IMG/VR virus record: IMGVR_UViG_3300027704_000017
Location: 1 to 64,000 of that record
Reading direction: 5' to 3' (one strand)
Length of the DNA: 64,000 nt
Source of the DNA: a virus
Below are positions 1 through 8,314 of this stretch, one piece after another. The first letter of the stretch is position 1, and each line of letters begins with the position of its first letter. A program made the position numbers and the translations under genes. The notes under the pieces were generated by a model. It did no database searches. It saw nothing but the letters and a program-made list of their open reading frames with translations, and had not been told where the DNA came from.

Positions 1-633
1 TCTATGCGTAAATTTCAGGATAACTTCTTTAAGAATGGTGCTGTTCCCGGCCTTGTACTCAAGTCGCCAAACACACTTTCTGACAAAATTAAAGACCGTA
101 TGATCCTAGCTTGGCAACAACGCTATAGACCTGATGCAGGCGGTCGACGTCCTTTAATCTTAGACGGGGGTATTGAAGTAGACTCTATTTCAAACGTAAG
201 TTTTAAAGATTTGGATTTTCAAAGTGCAATCTTAGAAAATGAAAAGGTTATTTTAAAGGCACTCGGAATCCCTCCGATTCTTTTAGATTCTGGTAACAAT
301 GCTAACATTCGCCCAAATTTACGATTATATTATTTGGAGACTATACTTCCTATCGTTCGAAAAATTAATTTTGCAATGACTCGATTTTATGGTTTTGAAT
401 GTGTTGAAGATATTACCGATATTCCGGCTCTCGCGCCAGAGCTACGAGATGCATCAGCATATTATACTTCACTAGTAAATGGTGGAATTATTACTGCTGC
501 TGAAGCTCGTGAGCGTTTAGGCTTTCCGGAGATCGAAGGAACACAAGAAATTAGAGTACCTGCAAATATAGCAGGCTCTGCAGCTAACCCCGACGAGGGT
601 GGCAGACCAGTTGAGGAGACTGAAGATGAGTAA
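1..633 (+). CDS. Phage portal protein, C-terminal part (5' truncated by window)
   Basis: The frame is open from base 1, so the gene starts upstream of the window. The 210 visible residues match the C-terminal half of HK97-type portal proteins, which form the dodecameric DNA gate at the capsid vertex and dock the terminase. Near the visible N-terminus is the typical segment FFKNGAVPG, followed by a helical wing/stem region with the PPILLD motif. The tail is acidic and disordered. Its stop overlaps the next start by 8 bases. The position directly before a protease-capsid fusion fits the standard head-gene order. The Met at base 4 is internal, not the true start. Confidence 0.88.
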   Translation, partial: SMRKFQDNFFKNGAVPGLVLKSPNTLSDKIKDRMILAWQQRYRPDAGGRRPLILDGGIEVDSISNVSFKDLDFQSAILENEKVILKALGIPPILLDSGNNANIRPNLRLYYLETILPIVRKINFAMTRFYGFECVEDITDIPALAPELRDASAYYTSLVNGGIITAAEARERLGFPEIEGTQEIRVPANIAGSAANPDEGGRPVEETEDE

Positions 634-964
634 TAAAATAAAAAGAGTTAAAGCAATCAAGCTGTTAGCAGCTTTTTATGCACAAGAAAAGAAAGTACAT
701 ACAGAAGCGGAGTATATTGCTTTAGGGCACAGACAGCCTGTTACAGGTACTACTATTAAGTACATCTTTGGCGGGTACCCTGGTGTAATGACTATGCTTA
801 AACAAAGCGCCTTTTGGAGCGACCTTGAGCAATATACTAAGGTAGCCCCTACGAAAAAGCCTGAAGCTGAGAAGCCTAAGGTTCAAGCACCAAAGCCAGT
901 ACCTAAGGCAGCGGTCAAGCCTGCACCTAAAGTTGCAGTTAAAGAGGGTAAAGATAATGAATAA
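626..964 (+). CDS. Small basic protein between portal and prohead protease
   Basis: This encodes 112 residues of unknown function. I place the start at ATG 626 because GAGGAG lies 8-10 bases upstream; an in-frame ATG at 599 lies inside the portal gene and lacks a site. The first 70 residues look folded and basic. Roughly the last 40 are a disordered Lys/Pro/Ala-rich tail with repeated KP and APK motifs. It overlaps both neighbours by 8 bases, so it is translated with the head genes. A head-assembly or DNA-contact role is possible, but I do not recognise the family. Confidence 0.75.
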   Translation: MSNKIKRVKAIKLLAAFYAQEKKVHTEAEYIALGHRQPVTGTTIKYIFGGYPGVMTMLKQSAFWSDLEQYTKVAPTKKPEAEKPKVQAPKPVPKAAVKPAPKVAVKEGKDNE

Positions 965-2399
965 AATCTTTAATCTTACATCTACTTTTAAAGCGCATGA
1001 AGGGGATGATGGCAGTGTCATGATCCGTGGAATGGCAAGTACGGCTGACTTCGATCGCGCGGGTGATACTATTTCAGCAGAAGCTTGGCAGAAAGGTGGA
1101 TTACAGAATTTTGAAAAAAATCCAATTATTCTATTCAATCATGACTATGATAGACCAATTGGTAGAGCCACAGGTATGAAAGCAGGACCTAATGGCCTAG
1201 AGTTAGAATGTAAGATCAGTAAAAATGCCCCTGGCAACGTAGCTGAACTTGTTAAAGACGGTGTTCTTGGAGCCTTTTCTGTCGGTTTCAGAGTCAAGGA
1301 TGCTGATTATATTAAAGAAACCGATGGACTAATGATTAAGGACGCTGAGCTATTTGAGGTATCCGTTGTTTCGGTGCCATGCAATCAGGCAGCTACTTTT
1401 TCGCTCGCGAAGTCTTTTGATTCCACTGAGGAATACGAAGATTTCAAAAAAACTTTCACTAATCGTGTAGATCTAGCCGGTCAGTCTCTGGCTAAGGACG
1501 AAGCTACTGCTTCAAATATAGCTAGTGACCACACACCGAAAAGCGCGGAACTTATTTCCGCAGATCAGGAGATCAAAATGGACAATCAAAACATCGACTT
1601 GGAAGCTTTTGCAAAGAAGGTAGCTGAAGATACAGCTGCTAAAATCGCAATGAAGCAAGCCGAGCAAAAAGCAGCTGAGAAAGCCGAAGCTGAGAAGCAA
1701 GCCTCTTTCATCGAAGCCCAAAACATCAAAGTTAAGACTGGTATTCAGTCTGGCGTTGAAGCTCTTATGGCTGACATGGAAAGCAAAATGGCTGCTAAAG
1801 ACGCAGACATCGCTGGTATTCTAGCACAACACAAAGCTGACCTCGACGAGAAATCTGTCGAAATCGAAGCTATGCAAAACAGCAAGAAAAGCTTCCAAAA
1901 CCGTGGTGGCGATCTAACTAAGTTTGGCAAGGAATTTCTCCATGCTTCTGTACTTGGTAAAATCACTGGTAAAGGCTGGAACACTAACTTCGCACAGGAT
2001 CTGGCTCAAAAAGCTGGTGTTCAGTTCGACACTAACGCTGGTACTTTAGATACTATCGTTTCAACTACTTTTGAAGAAGAAGTTCGTCTTAACCAACGTG
2101 TGGCTCAGTTGTTTAAAGAAATGCAAGTTAACTCTGGCGCAACTGTACTTCCTTTGATGGATGACACTAACCTTGCAACCTTCTCTGCTGGTGGCATTGG
2201 CGACGGTATCTTAGAAAACCGTACCCAAGTAGCTGCTAACGAGTTTGAATTGCGTGAAGTAACTGCACTCGCTAAGCGTCTTATCTCTGGTACCTATATC
2301 GGTGCTGATACTGACGAGCAAGTTGTTGTAACTATCTTGCCAATGATCTTGTCTGCTCTAGCTCTGGTTCTTTCTTCGCCGGTGATTCTGCTTCTGTAA
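957..2399 (+). CDS. HK97-type prohead protease fused to major capsid protein (N-terminal part; frame broken near 2340)
   Basis: From ATG 957 (AGAGGG upstream) the first ~170 residues are a peptidase S78 prohead protease: the FNHD motif supplies the catalytic His (about residue 62) and GAFSVGF the catalytic Ser (about 108). Residues ~200-310 are an Ala/Lys/Glu-rich coiled coil, the expected scaffolding delta region. Residues ~320-460 enter the HK97-fold capsid protein. After about residue 461 the frame turns into a short hydrophobic tail and stops, while the capsid sequence resumes in another frame (next entry). The intact protein would self-cleave to release mature capsid subunits. Confidence 0.9.
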   Translation: MNKIFNLTSTFKAHEGDDGSVMIRGMASTADFDRAGDTISAEAWQKGGLQNFEKNPIILFNHDYDRPIGRATGMKAGPNGLELECKISKNAPGNVAELVKDGVLGAFSVGFRVKDADYIKETDGLMIKDAELFEVSVVSVPCNQAATFSLAKSFDSTEEYEDFKKTFTNRVDLAGQSLAKDEATASNIASDHTPKSAELISADQEIKMDNQNIDLEAFAKKVAEDTAAKIAMKQAEQKAAEKAEAEKQASFIEAQNIKVKTGIQSGVEALMADMESKMAAKDADIAGILAQHKADLDEKSVEIEAMQNSKKSFQNRGGDLTKFGKEFLHASVLGKITGKGWNTNFAQDLAQKAGVQFDTNAGTLDTIVSTTFEEEVRLNQRVAQLFKEMQVNSGATVLPLMDDTNLATFSAGGIGDGILENRTQVAANEFELREVTALAKRLISGTYIGADTDEQVVVTILPMILSALALVLSSPVILLL

Positions 2400-2440
2400 C
2401 TGACTTAGCTGTTAACGGTTCTGCGAACCTTACTGCTGCT

Positions 2441-2857
2441 ATGCTTATGTCTGCACGTGGTGAGATGGGTAAGTATGGTATCAATCCTGCTGACGTTGCT
2501 TACATCGTTAACACTGAAGAGTACTACAACCTAGTAAATGATCCTGCTTTCGCTGATGTTAGTGAAGTTGGTTCTGATCTAGCTGCTAAAGTACAAGGTA
2601 CCATGGGTTCTGTTTACGGTTCTCCTGTTGTTATCTCTGATCACTTTGCACGTGCTGCGAACAAGACTGCTGCTATCGCAGTTAACGTTCACAACTACGT
2701 TGTACCACGTCTGAAAGGTGTTGGTATTGAAAGTGAGTATGAGACTGCAAATCAGCGTACTGCTATTGTAGCTGCTCAGTCACTCGGATTCACCGAATTG
2801 TATGCTGGTGCCGTAGGCAACCTTCCTTCAGTTCGTATCGAATACGCTGCATCTTAA
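2441..2857 (+). CDS. Major capsid protein, C-terminal part in shifted frame
   Basis: These residues continue the HK97-fold capsid protein: the A-domain and P-domain segments GKYGINPADVAYIV, GSPVVISDHF and VVPRLKG, then a C-terminal strand. The frame is open upstream from about 2315, and capsid-like sequence (SGSFFAGDSASVTDL) is readable from about 2363. ATG 2441 is therefore only the first in-frame Met, and no ribosome-binding site precedes it. The shift relative to the upstream part is -1 or +2. I infer one gene spanning 957-2857, broken by an indel or missing segment. Programmed frameshifting is less likely because no slippery heptamer is visible. Confidence 0.85.
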   Translation: MLMSARGEMGKYGINPADVAYIVNTEEYYNLVNDPAFADVSEVGSDLAAKVQGTMGSVYGSPVVISDHFARAANKTAAIAVNVHNYVVPRLKGVGIESEYETANQRTAIVAAQSLGFTELYAGAVGNLPSVRIEYAAS

Positions 2858-2873
2858 TTGTAGAAGAGTAATA

Positions 2874-2901
2874 AAACTTGGGGGTTCGCCCCCGAGTTTT
2901 T
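2874..2901 (+). terminator. Rho-independent terminator after the capsid gene
   Basis: A GC-rich stem (AACTTGGGGG pairing with CCCCCGAGTT) closes on a TTCG tetraloop and is followed by a T run. It sits 16 bases after the capsid stop codon, so it should cap or attenuate the highly expressed capsid transcript. Confidence 0.9.
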
Positions 2902-2921
2902 ACTAATGGACTTATAATCTT

Positions 2922-3509
2922 ATGGCAAACTTAATAACACTAGACGAATACAAAGCATCCGAAGGTATCCAAAGTACTAAGGACGATGCTCGTATCAATT
3001 CGTTAATAAGTGCCGTGAGTCAATTAGTAAAAACTTATTGTAACAACACGTTTGTAGACTACTATGCTGCAAACAAAACAGAGTACTTTAATAATAACTA
3101 TAAAACTACTTCTATCCAGCTAACGGAAAGCCCTGTTAATACTGTTGTCTCTGTTAAAGAGCGCATCGGTATTGCCTCAGATTATAAGACCCTTACTGTC
3201 AATAAAGAGTACTACTTAGACTCCGATACCGATAGTATATTTAGATCTAACGGCTCTAACGGATACTTACCTTTCCCAACAGGCCCTGGTGCTGTAGAAG
3301 TTGTTTATAAAGCAGGCTACTTAGTATGTCCTCCAGACTTACAACTAGCTGTAATTGACTTACTTACATACTACATTAAAGATGAGCACAAATCTCGTCA
3401 GACAATGCAAGGAGCAAGCATACAAAATGAGTCTTCTTCCAGCCAGCGTAATAACGTAGCGTTCCCAGACCATATTAAAAGAGTCTTGGATCTGTATAAG
3501 AACTTTTAA
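2922..3509 (+). CDS. Head-tail connector (HK97 gp6-like adaptor)
   Basis: This encodes 195 residues. The N-terminal half is helical with the pattern of DNA-packaging/connector proteins (LITLDEYKASEG, then a helix with a YCNN motif). A beta-hairpin segment follows, and a C-terminal helix ends at the DHIKRVLDLYKNF tail. Connectors of this family form the ring under the portal. Position directly after the capsid gene agrees. Its stop overlaps the next start (TAATG), indicating translational coupling. Confidence 0.75.
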   Translation: MANLITLDEYKASEGIQSTKDDARINSLISAVSQLVKTYCNNTFVDYYAANKTEYFNNNYKTTSIQLTESPVNTVVSVKERIGIASDYKTLTVNKEYYLDSDTDSIFRSNGSNGYLPFPTGPGAVEVVYKAGYLVCPPDLQLAVIDLLTYYIKDEHKSRQTMQGASIQNESSSSQRNNVAFPDHIKRVLDLYKNF

Positions 3510-4810
3510 TGGCTAATAGAGATTTCGACAAAGCGTTTACCAACCCTTTGTTAAAGAAGCTGGACGCAGAAGCGCGTAAGGCTGTATCAAGGCAAAGAGG
3601 ACAGTTATTAATACTTGCAGATACCGAAGAGCTACAAAAAGTTATACAAGTATCCACAGGAAGTGTCCCTAGTAAAGGAGACCTAGCCCTAGCACTTAAA
3701 GAAGCGCAGATCCACGCAAGAAGGCTACAAGAGAGTTTTAAGAGTCGTAATAAGAGAAGGTACAATGCAATTGTTTCTAAACTACCTGAAATACGTCTCC
3801 CTTACACACTGGATAAAGATATGTTCATAGTTAGTAGTTTCTCTAGATCCATAACTACTATTAAAAATACAATGTTAAAAACTTTAGTAAGATCAGGAGC
3901 GATACAAGAAAGCGACAGAGCAGATATATCACAGAACTTGCATAAAGGCCACGGATCGAGAGGTAACGCAGTCTCTCAAGTGCAGATAGCCACTTCCGTA
4001 TCCGCACTAGATGATGCTACAAAAAAGCTACTTGTCCATAACTTGGACGGAGCTTTCAAACGAGGAGAGCTAGGTAAGGATTCTTTTGCGTATCAGCAGA
4101 TAAAAAGACTTGTTACAGAAGGCCGTAATATAGTAACAAAGAAAGGTAAGCTTAATGCAAACTATGTTTCAGTAATTGCTTTCCAAATGGGTTCTGGTAA
4201 TATCGAAGATTCCGCACACGAAAAAGCTGTAAAAGCTGTTTACAGGAAGTTTATAGGTAGCTTAACAGAAGATATGTTAGATATGAAGGGATCTCCTTCA
4301 TTGAAGGATAAAACAGCAGCCTTAGTTACTGATAAGTTTAAAGGAAAAAAGAATGTAAAGGTTAGTGCTAAATCAGTTAAGATGAGCACTAAGACTAAAA
4401 GTAAAGGCAAAGGTTCTAAGACAGGAAGCAAAATAGTACTAAGTGCTATGACCTTGAGAACCCGTAAGGCAAAAAGAAGAGCAACAGACTCTGCAGCAGC
4501 AAGACCTTTACAGATGATGGTAATGATAAATAAAGAGCTGCCTCAGACTGTAAAAGCCAATATGGATATACCCGCCCTAGAAAATAGAACAGGTAGATTC
4601 GCAGAGAGTGTTAGAGTAGTAGATGCTGTATCAACAAGACAAGGATTTCCTAGTTTTGGCTATACTTATCAGAAAAACCCTTATCAAACATTTGAACCAG
4701 GGTTTGCACAAGGAAGTCCTGAACGAGACCCTCGTGCTTTAATCAGCCGCTCTATTAGAGAAATTGCCGCAGAATTAGCTATAGGCAGATTATACACTAG
4801 GAGATTATAA
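3509..4810 (+). CDS. Putative neck/head-closure structural protein
   Basis: This encodes 433 residues, much longer than a typical head-closure protein. The N-terminus is Lys/Arg-rich and helical. A low-complexity Lys/Ser/Thr/Gly stretch (about residues 280-315) separates it from a C-terminal domain with LENRTGRFAESV and a Tyr/Pro-rich segment, typical of proteins between connector and tail terminator in marine siphoviruses. The start overlaps the upstream stop, and its stop overlaps the next start (TAATG). I infer a neck role from position; the exact family is not certain. Confidence 0.65.
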   Translation: MANRDFDKAFTNPLLKKLDAEARKAVSRQRGQLLILADTEELQKVIQVSTGSVPSKGDLALALKEAQIHARRLQESFKSRNKRRYNAIVSKLPEIRLPYTLDKDMFIVSSFSRSITTIKNTMLKTLVRSGAIQESDRADISQNLHKGHGSRGNAVSQVQIATSVSALDDATKKLLVHNLDGAFKRGELGKDSFAYQQIKRLVTEGRNIVTKKGKLNANYVSVIAFQMGSGNIEDSAHEKAVKAVYRKFIGSLTEDMLDMKGSPSLKDKTAALVTDKFKGKKNVKVSAKSVKMSTKTKSKGKGSKTGSKIVLSAMTLRTRKAKRRATDSAAARPLQMMVMINKELPQTVKANMDIPALENRTGRFAESVRVVDAVSTRQGFPSFGYTYQKNPYQTFEPGFAQGSPERDPRALISRSIREIAAELAIGRLYTRRL

Positions 4811-5262
4811 TGGCAACAAGAACATATACAACTAGGCGCTTAGGGATAGTAGAAGCACTAGTAGAAAAACTAAAAGATATTGACGGGACAGGAGGTTTTC
4901 TTTCTAACGTAGACGAAAACGTCTCTCCTCGTTTAAAGTTTTGGGATGAGGTTGAGGAGTTTCCTGCACTTCACCTAAATGCTGGCTCTGAGACACGGGA
5001 GTATCAGGCCGGTGGATATAAAGACAGGTTTTTAAGTCTTACTATAAGATGTTACGTACAAGCAGAAGACGCAGTTCAAGCTCTTGACGAACTAATGGAA
5101 GACGTAGAAACAGTATTAGAAGACAACTCAAGATTAGCGTACACAAACCGCCAAGGTGGTACTGAGTACACACAACAAATCACACTAGTTAGTATTGATA
5201 CTGACGAAGGTGTATTAGAACCAATGGGAGTAGGAGAGATCCTACTTGAGGTTCGATATTAG
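4810..5262 (+). CDS. Tail terminator protein
   Basis: This encodes 150 residues. The fold pattern is that of tail-terminator (lambda gpU-like) proteins: an N-terminal helix, the FPALHLNAGSE strand-turn, a YKDRFLSLTIRCYV strand, a helix carrying the DELMEDVE acidic face, and a final strand LLEVRY. These proteins cap the tail tube and join it to the neck. It lies just before the tail tube gene, as expected, and is coupled to the previous gene by a TAATG overlap. Confidence 0.72.
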   Translation: MATRTYTTRRLGIVEALVEKLKDIDGTGGFLSNVDENVSPRLKFWDEVEEFPALHLNAGSETREYQAGGYKDRFLSLTIRCYVQAEDAVQALDELMEDVETVLEDNSRLAYTNRQGGTEYTQQITLVSIDTDEGVLEPMGVGEILLEVRY

Positions 5263-5325
5263 AAAATGCTGGCAAGAGCAAAAGTTCACGTCCAAGCCTT
5301 TTCAAGATAACATAGGAGATTAACT

Positions 5326-6501
5326 ATGGCTGATACATTATTTTTTAGCAGAGACACCAAAGTCTATGTCGCACCCTTGAATGCAGCGGGTGCAGAAGTA
5401 GCTGGTGCAATTTGGGAGATTCCTGTTTTAGACGGTTTCTCATTCTCACAAGCAACAAACAGTTCAGAGATTACTTTGAACGAAATGGAAGCATCAGGTG
5501 GCGGAAGCCGTCGTGGTCGCAAGATGTTTAACGACTCTTATGCTCCGGCAGAGTGGAGCTTTTCTACTTATGCACGTCCTTTTAAATCTGCATCTTACGC
5601 AGCTGGCGGTGCAGACAACCAAGTAGCGCATCATGCTGTAGAAGAAGCACTATGGGCTATGATGGTCGGCAACGCAGGTGCAGGATATACCGTACCTACT
5701 GCCAGTCAAGTATCTGTATGGGCTCAAGGCCTTACACAAGATGGTACAGATTTAGATATCGATTTTGCTGACTCTAACACTTCTACTTTAGGTACTGCAA
5801 ACATTTACTTTGTACTGGGTAAAACAGGTGAAACCGCAACTACTTACAAGATTGCAAATTGCTGTATGAACGAAGCATCTATCGAGTTTGATATTGATGG
5901 TATTGCTACTATTGCATGGTCTGGTATGGGTACTTTCCTTAGCGAAGCATCTGCTCCAACTGCAACTCGTTATGAAGCAATCGGTTCTACTACTAACTTC
6001 ATTCGCAACCGTCTAACGCAACTTGTTATGACTACTGCTGATGATCACTTGCGTTCTACTGGCGAAAGTGCTGATGGCGATACAGATGCAGAGACTTATG
6101 CTTTGACTTTGACGGGCGGTAGTATCACTATCTCTAACAACATGACGTTCTTAACTCCTGAGACAATCGGTGTAGTTAACCAGCCACTCGGCCATGTAAC
6201 AGGTACTCGTACTATTGGCGGAAGCTTTACTTGTTACCTCAACTCTGCGGCTGACTCTAGTATGGATCTGTTTGAGCGTATCATTGAAGACAGCGACACT
6301 ATTACTAATAAGTTTAATCTTAACTTTAAAGTTGGTGGTGCAAGTGCTGTTCCTCGTATTGAGTTCAATATGGCAGCGTGTCACTTAGAAGTACCAACAC
6401 ACTCGATTGACGATGTAATCTCTTTGGAAGTGAGTTTCCATGCCCTGGGCACGGACATCAGTTCTACTGACGAGATCGCGATCAAGTATATAGGTGCGTA
6501 A
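5326..6501 (+). CDS. Major tail (tube) protein
   Basis: This encodes 391 residues with a good ribosome-binding site (AGGAG, 8 bases before ATG). The sequence is beta-rich, with a tube-protein start (SRDTKVYVAPLN), a long loop region, and Ig-like or extra domains in the middle. The acidic, Ser/Thr-rich composition and position between tail terminator and chaperones identify it as the tube subunit. A perfect promoter and a terminator follow it. Confidence 0.78.
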   Translation: MADTLFFSRDTKVYVAPLNAAGAEVAGAIWEIPVLDGFSFSQATNSSEITLNEMEASGGGSRRGRKMFNDSYAPAEWSFSTYARPFKSASYAAGGADNQVAHHAVEEALWAMMVGNAGAGYTVPTASQVSVWAQGLTQDGTDLDIDFADSNTSTLGTANIYFVLGKTGETATTYKIANCCMNEASIEFDIDGIATIAWSGMGTFLSEASAPTATRYEAIGSTTNFIRNRLTQLVMTTADDHLRSTGESADGDTDAETYALTLTGGSITISNNMTFLTPETIGVVNQPLGHVTGTRTIGGSFTCYLNSAADSSMDLFERIIEDSDTITNKFNLNFKVGGASAVPRIEFNMAACHLEVPTHSIDDVISLEVSFHALGTDISSTDEIAIKYIGA

Positions 6502-6510
6502 AAAAAGTTC

Positions 6511-6539
6511 TTGACATAGGAGGTTATTTGGACTATACT
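6511..6539 (+). promoter_or_regulatory. Sigma70-type promoter TTGACA-17-TATACT
   Basis: The -35 TTGACA (6511-6516) and -10 TATACT (6534-6539) are 17 bases apart, with the upstream AAGTTC typical of this phage's promoters. Transcription would start near 6546, only about 10 bases before a terminator hairpin. Confidence 0.8.
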
Positions 6540-6554
6540 ATGTTAATAGAAAAG

Positions 6555-6581
6555 TAAAGGGGCTCTTTCTGGGCCCCTTTT
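6555..6581 (+). terminator. Rho-independent terminator / attenuator
   Basis: The stem AAGGGGC / GCCCCTT is followed by a T run. It ends the tail-tube transcript, but it also lies within the first 40 bases of any transcript from the promoter at 6511-6539, so it could act as an attenuator for the downstream tail genes. Confidence 0.85.
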
Positions 6582-6596
6582 GCTATCCGGAGAAAA

Positions 6597-7520
6597 ATGG
6601 CTACTTACAATATTCTAAAGGAAGCGGAGGTCTACATTGTTTACTCAGGTTCACGGTATAGATTAGACGTGACGAGTGACATAAGTTTTAGCCAAACTTT
6701 TACGGATAAAACGTACCCCCAAAAGACGTTACATGAGCAACATAAGATGCACGAGGCTTCTAATATAAAGAAGGCAAATCCTGCAAATTTTGAGTTTACT
6801 ATACCTGCCCTTACGCAGAATGCTTTAGATGTTGTCTTTAATTTATTAGTGGATTATAAGACAGGTACAAATACTTTAAACACTTTTGATTTATATATAA
6901 AACTGCCTAACGATGTTTACAAGCTAGAAAAATGTGTTATAACGAATGGGACATTCTTAATTGAGAAATTAGAGAACCTCAAGTTGGCCATTTCTGGTGA
7001 AGCAAGCAAGTTGACAAGAAACGCTACTCTACCTACTGCTAGTACAAATCCTGCAGTTACAGTAGTTGCTCCTGGCACAAGAACGTATCAGCAAGTAAAA
7101 TACTTACAATTAAAGGCTGATACCACAAACCTCACTGAAGGAATTTATAAAGTTTCAGTAGAGCTACAAAATGATATTGAGTGGCTTAAATACGAAACTG
7201 TCAACGATGCATTAGCAGTTACTACCGCAGATAACTCTATGTACCCCTCTGATTTTACTCTAAACAAGAGAATACTCTCCGGTTCTATCGGGCAGTATGT
7301 TCTTAGTACCTTTAATAGCGATGTACAGTCTTGGAAGACTGGCGTAGACATGGTAATTAAAGCGGGAGAGTCTGCAACACAAGGATTTCAATTTGATTTA
7401 GAGAAGTGTACCTTCACAAATAGAAATAGTGTAGCTGACGTATTCACACAGTCCTATGACTGGAAAATGAACGATAACGTTGCCAATCTCGGTGACAAAA
7501 TTAAATTTAACGCAATATAA
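6597..7520 (+). CDS. Second tail-tube-like structural protein
   Basis: This encodes 307 residues with GGAG upstream of the ATG. The N-terminal ~140 residues resemble a tail-tube domain (an opening strand carrying YIVYSGSRYRLD, then FTIPALTQNALD). The remainder looks like an additional beta domain. It lies between the main tube gene and the tail chaperones, so it may be a minor tube subunit, a decorating protein or the proximal/distal ring. The family is inferred from position and secondary-structure pattern only. Confidence 0.6.
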   Translation: MATYNILKEAEVYIVYSGSRYRLDVTSDISFSQTFTDKTYPQKTLHEQHKMHEASNIKKANPANFEFTIPALTQNALDVVFNLLVDYKTGTNTLNTFDLYIKLPNDVYKLEKCVITNGTFLIEKLENLKLAISGEASKLTRNATLPTASTNPAVTVVAPGTRTYQQVKYLQLKADTTNLTEGIYKVSVELQNDIEWLKYETVNDALAVTTADNSMYPSDFTLNKRILSGSIGQYVLSTFNSDVQSWKTGVDMVIKAGESATQGFQFDLEKCTFTNRNSVADVFTQSYDWKMNDNVANLGDKIKFNAI

Positions 7521-7533
7521 ATAAGGAATAATA

Positions 7534-7983
7534 ATGGAACTTAAGAAATTAATGGTCGATACCAAAGCAGTCTGGGTTGACTTTCCGGGCTTACCTGGAT
7601 TTGAAGTAGAGATAGCTAACTTATCTCGCAAAGAGTTGAATGGCCTTCGTAAGAAGTGTACTACAACTAAGTATGACCGTAAAACTCGTCAAGCTGTAGA
7701 TAGCTTAGACGAAGAAAAGTTTGTTACAGAGTTTACCCTTGGTGTAGTTAAGGACTGGAAAGGTCTATCTTTAGAGCACCTCGAAACTTTACTACTAGTA
7801 GACATTGACGGACAAGATCCAAAGAAAGAGTTAGAATATAGCGCAGAAAACGCAGAGACTCTTGTTAGCTCTTCAACTGAATTTGACTCATGGCTCAACG
7901 AGGTAGTCTTTGATTTAGATAACTTTCGCTCAAAGCCAAAAGAACCAGTTATTCCAAAGGCTGGAAAGGTTCTTCAAGAATAG
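7534..7983 (+). CDS. Tail assembly chaperone (gpG-like)
   Basis: This encodes 149 residues. The N-terminal 65 residues form a beta domain (TKAVWVDFPGLPGFEVEI) typical of tail chaperones. A helical region and a Pro/Lys-rich tail follow. Such proteins coat the tape measure before tube polymerisation and are usually expressed with a frameshifted longer form. The next ORF begins 10 bases later without a ribosome-binding site. Its frame is open back to 7919, which supports a +1 or -2 frameshift near the end of this gene. Confidence 0.75.
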   Translation: MELKKLMVDTKAVWVDFPGLPGFEVEIANLSRKELNGLRKKCTTTKYDRKTRQAVDSLDEEKFVTEFTLGVVKDWKGLSLEHLETLLLVDIDGQDPKKELEYSAENAETLVSSSTEFDSWLNEVVFDLDNFRSKPKEPVIPKAGKVLQE

Positions 7984-7993
7984 CGACTCGAAT

Positions 7994-8314
7994 ATGACGC
8001 GAGAGCGTTATCTAAAGATGTGTGATCAACTCGGGCAAGAGCCTGATGAAGACGAGATTCCTCCTGCCTGGGAGGACTTTCCAGAAGTTGTACTAGATGC
8101 CCTAAATACTTTTAATTGTTTAGGGGATAGAATGTACCCTGAAATAGGATACATGGGAAAAGACTTTACTAATCTAGGCTACTATATCTCTATATATGAA
8201 GTTATAGACAAAGAATTATTTTTAGAGATTCTAACTTGGTTAGAGTCAAGGGCTATAGACCAATCTCAGAAAGCACTAAAAAGAGAGAGGGACAAGCTAA
8301 AGAGAAAAGCATAG
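7994..8314 (+). CDS. Tail assembly chaperone, second (T-like) part
   Basis: This encodes 106 residues, helical and acidic at first, ending in a basic coiled-coil tail. No Shine-Dalgarno sequence precedes the ATG at 7994. The frame remains open upstream to 7919, inside the previous gene. By analogy with lambda gpG/gpGT I infer that it is made mainly as a C-terminal extension through ribosomal frameshifting. The stop codon overlaps the GTG start of the tape measure (TAGTG). Confidence 0.68.
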   Translation: MTRERYLKMCDQLGQEPDEDEIPPAWEDFPEVVLDALNTFNCLGDRMYPEIGYMGKDFTNLGYYISIYEVIDKELFLEILTWLESRAIDQSQKALKRERDKLKRKA

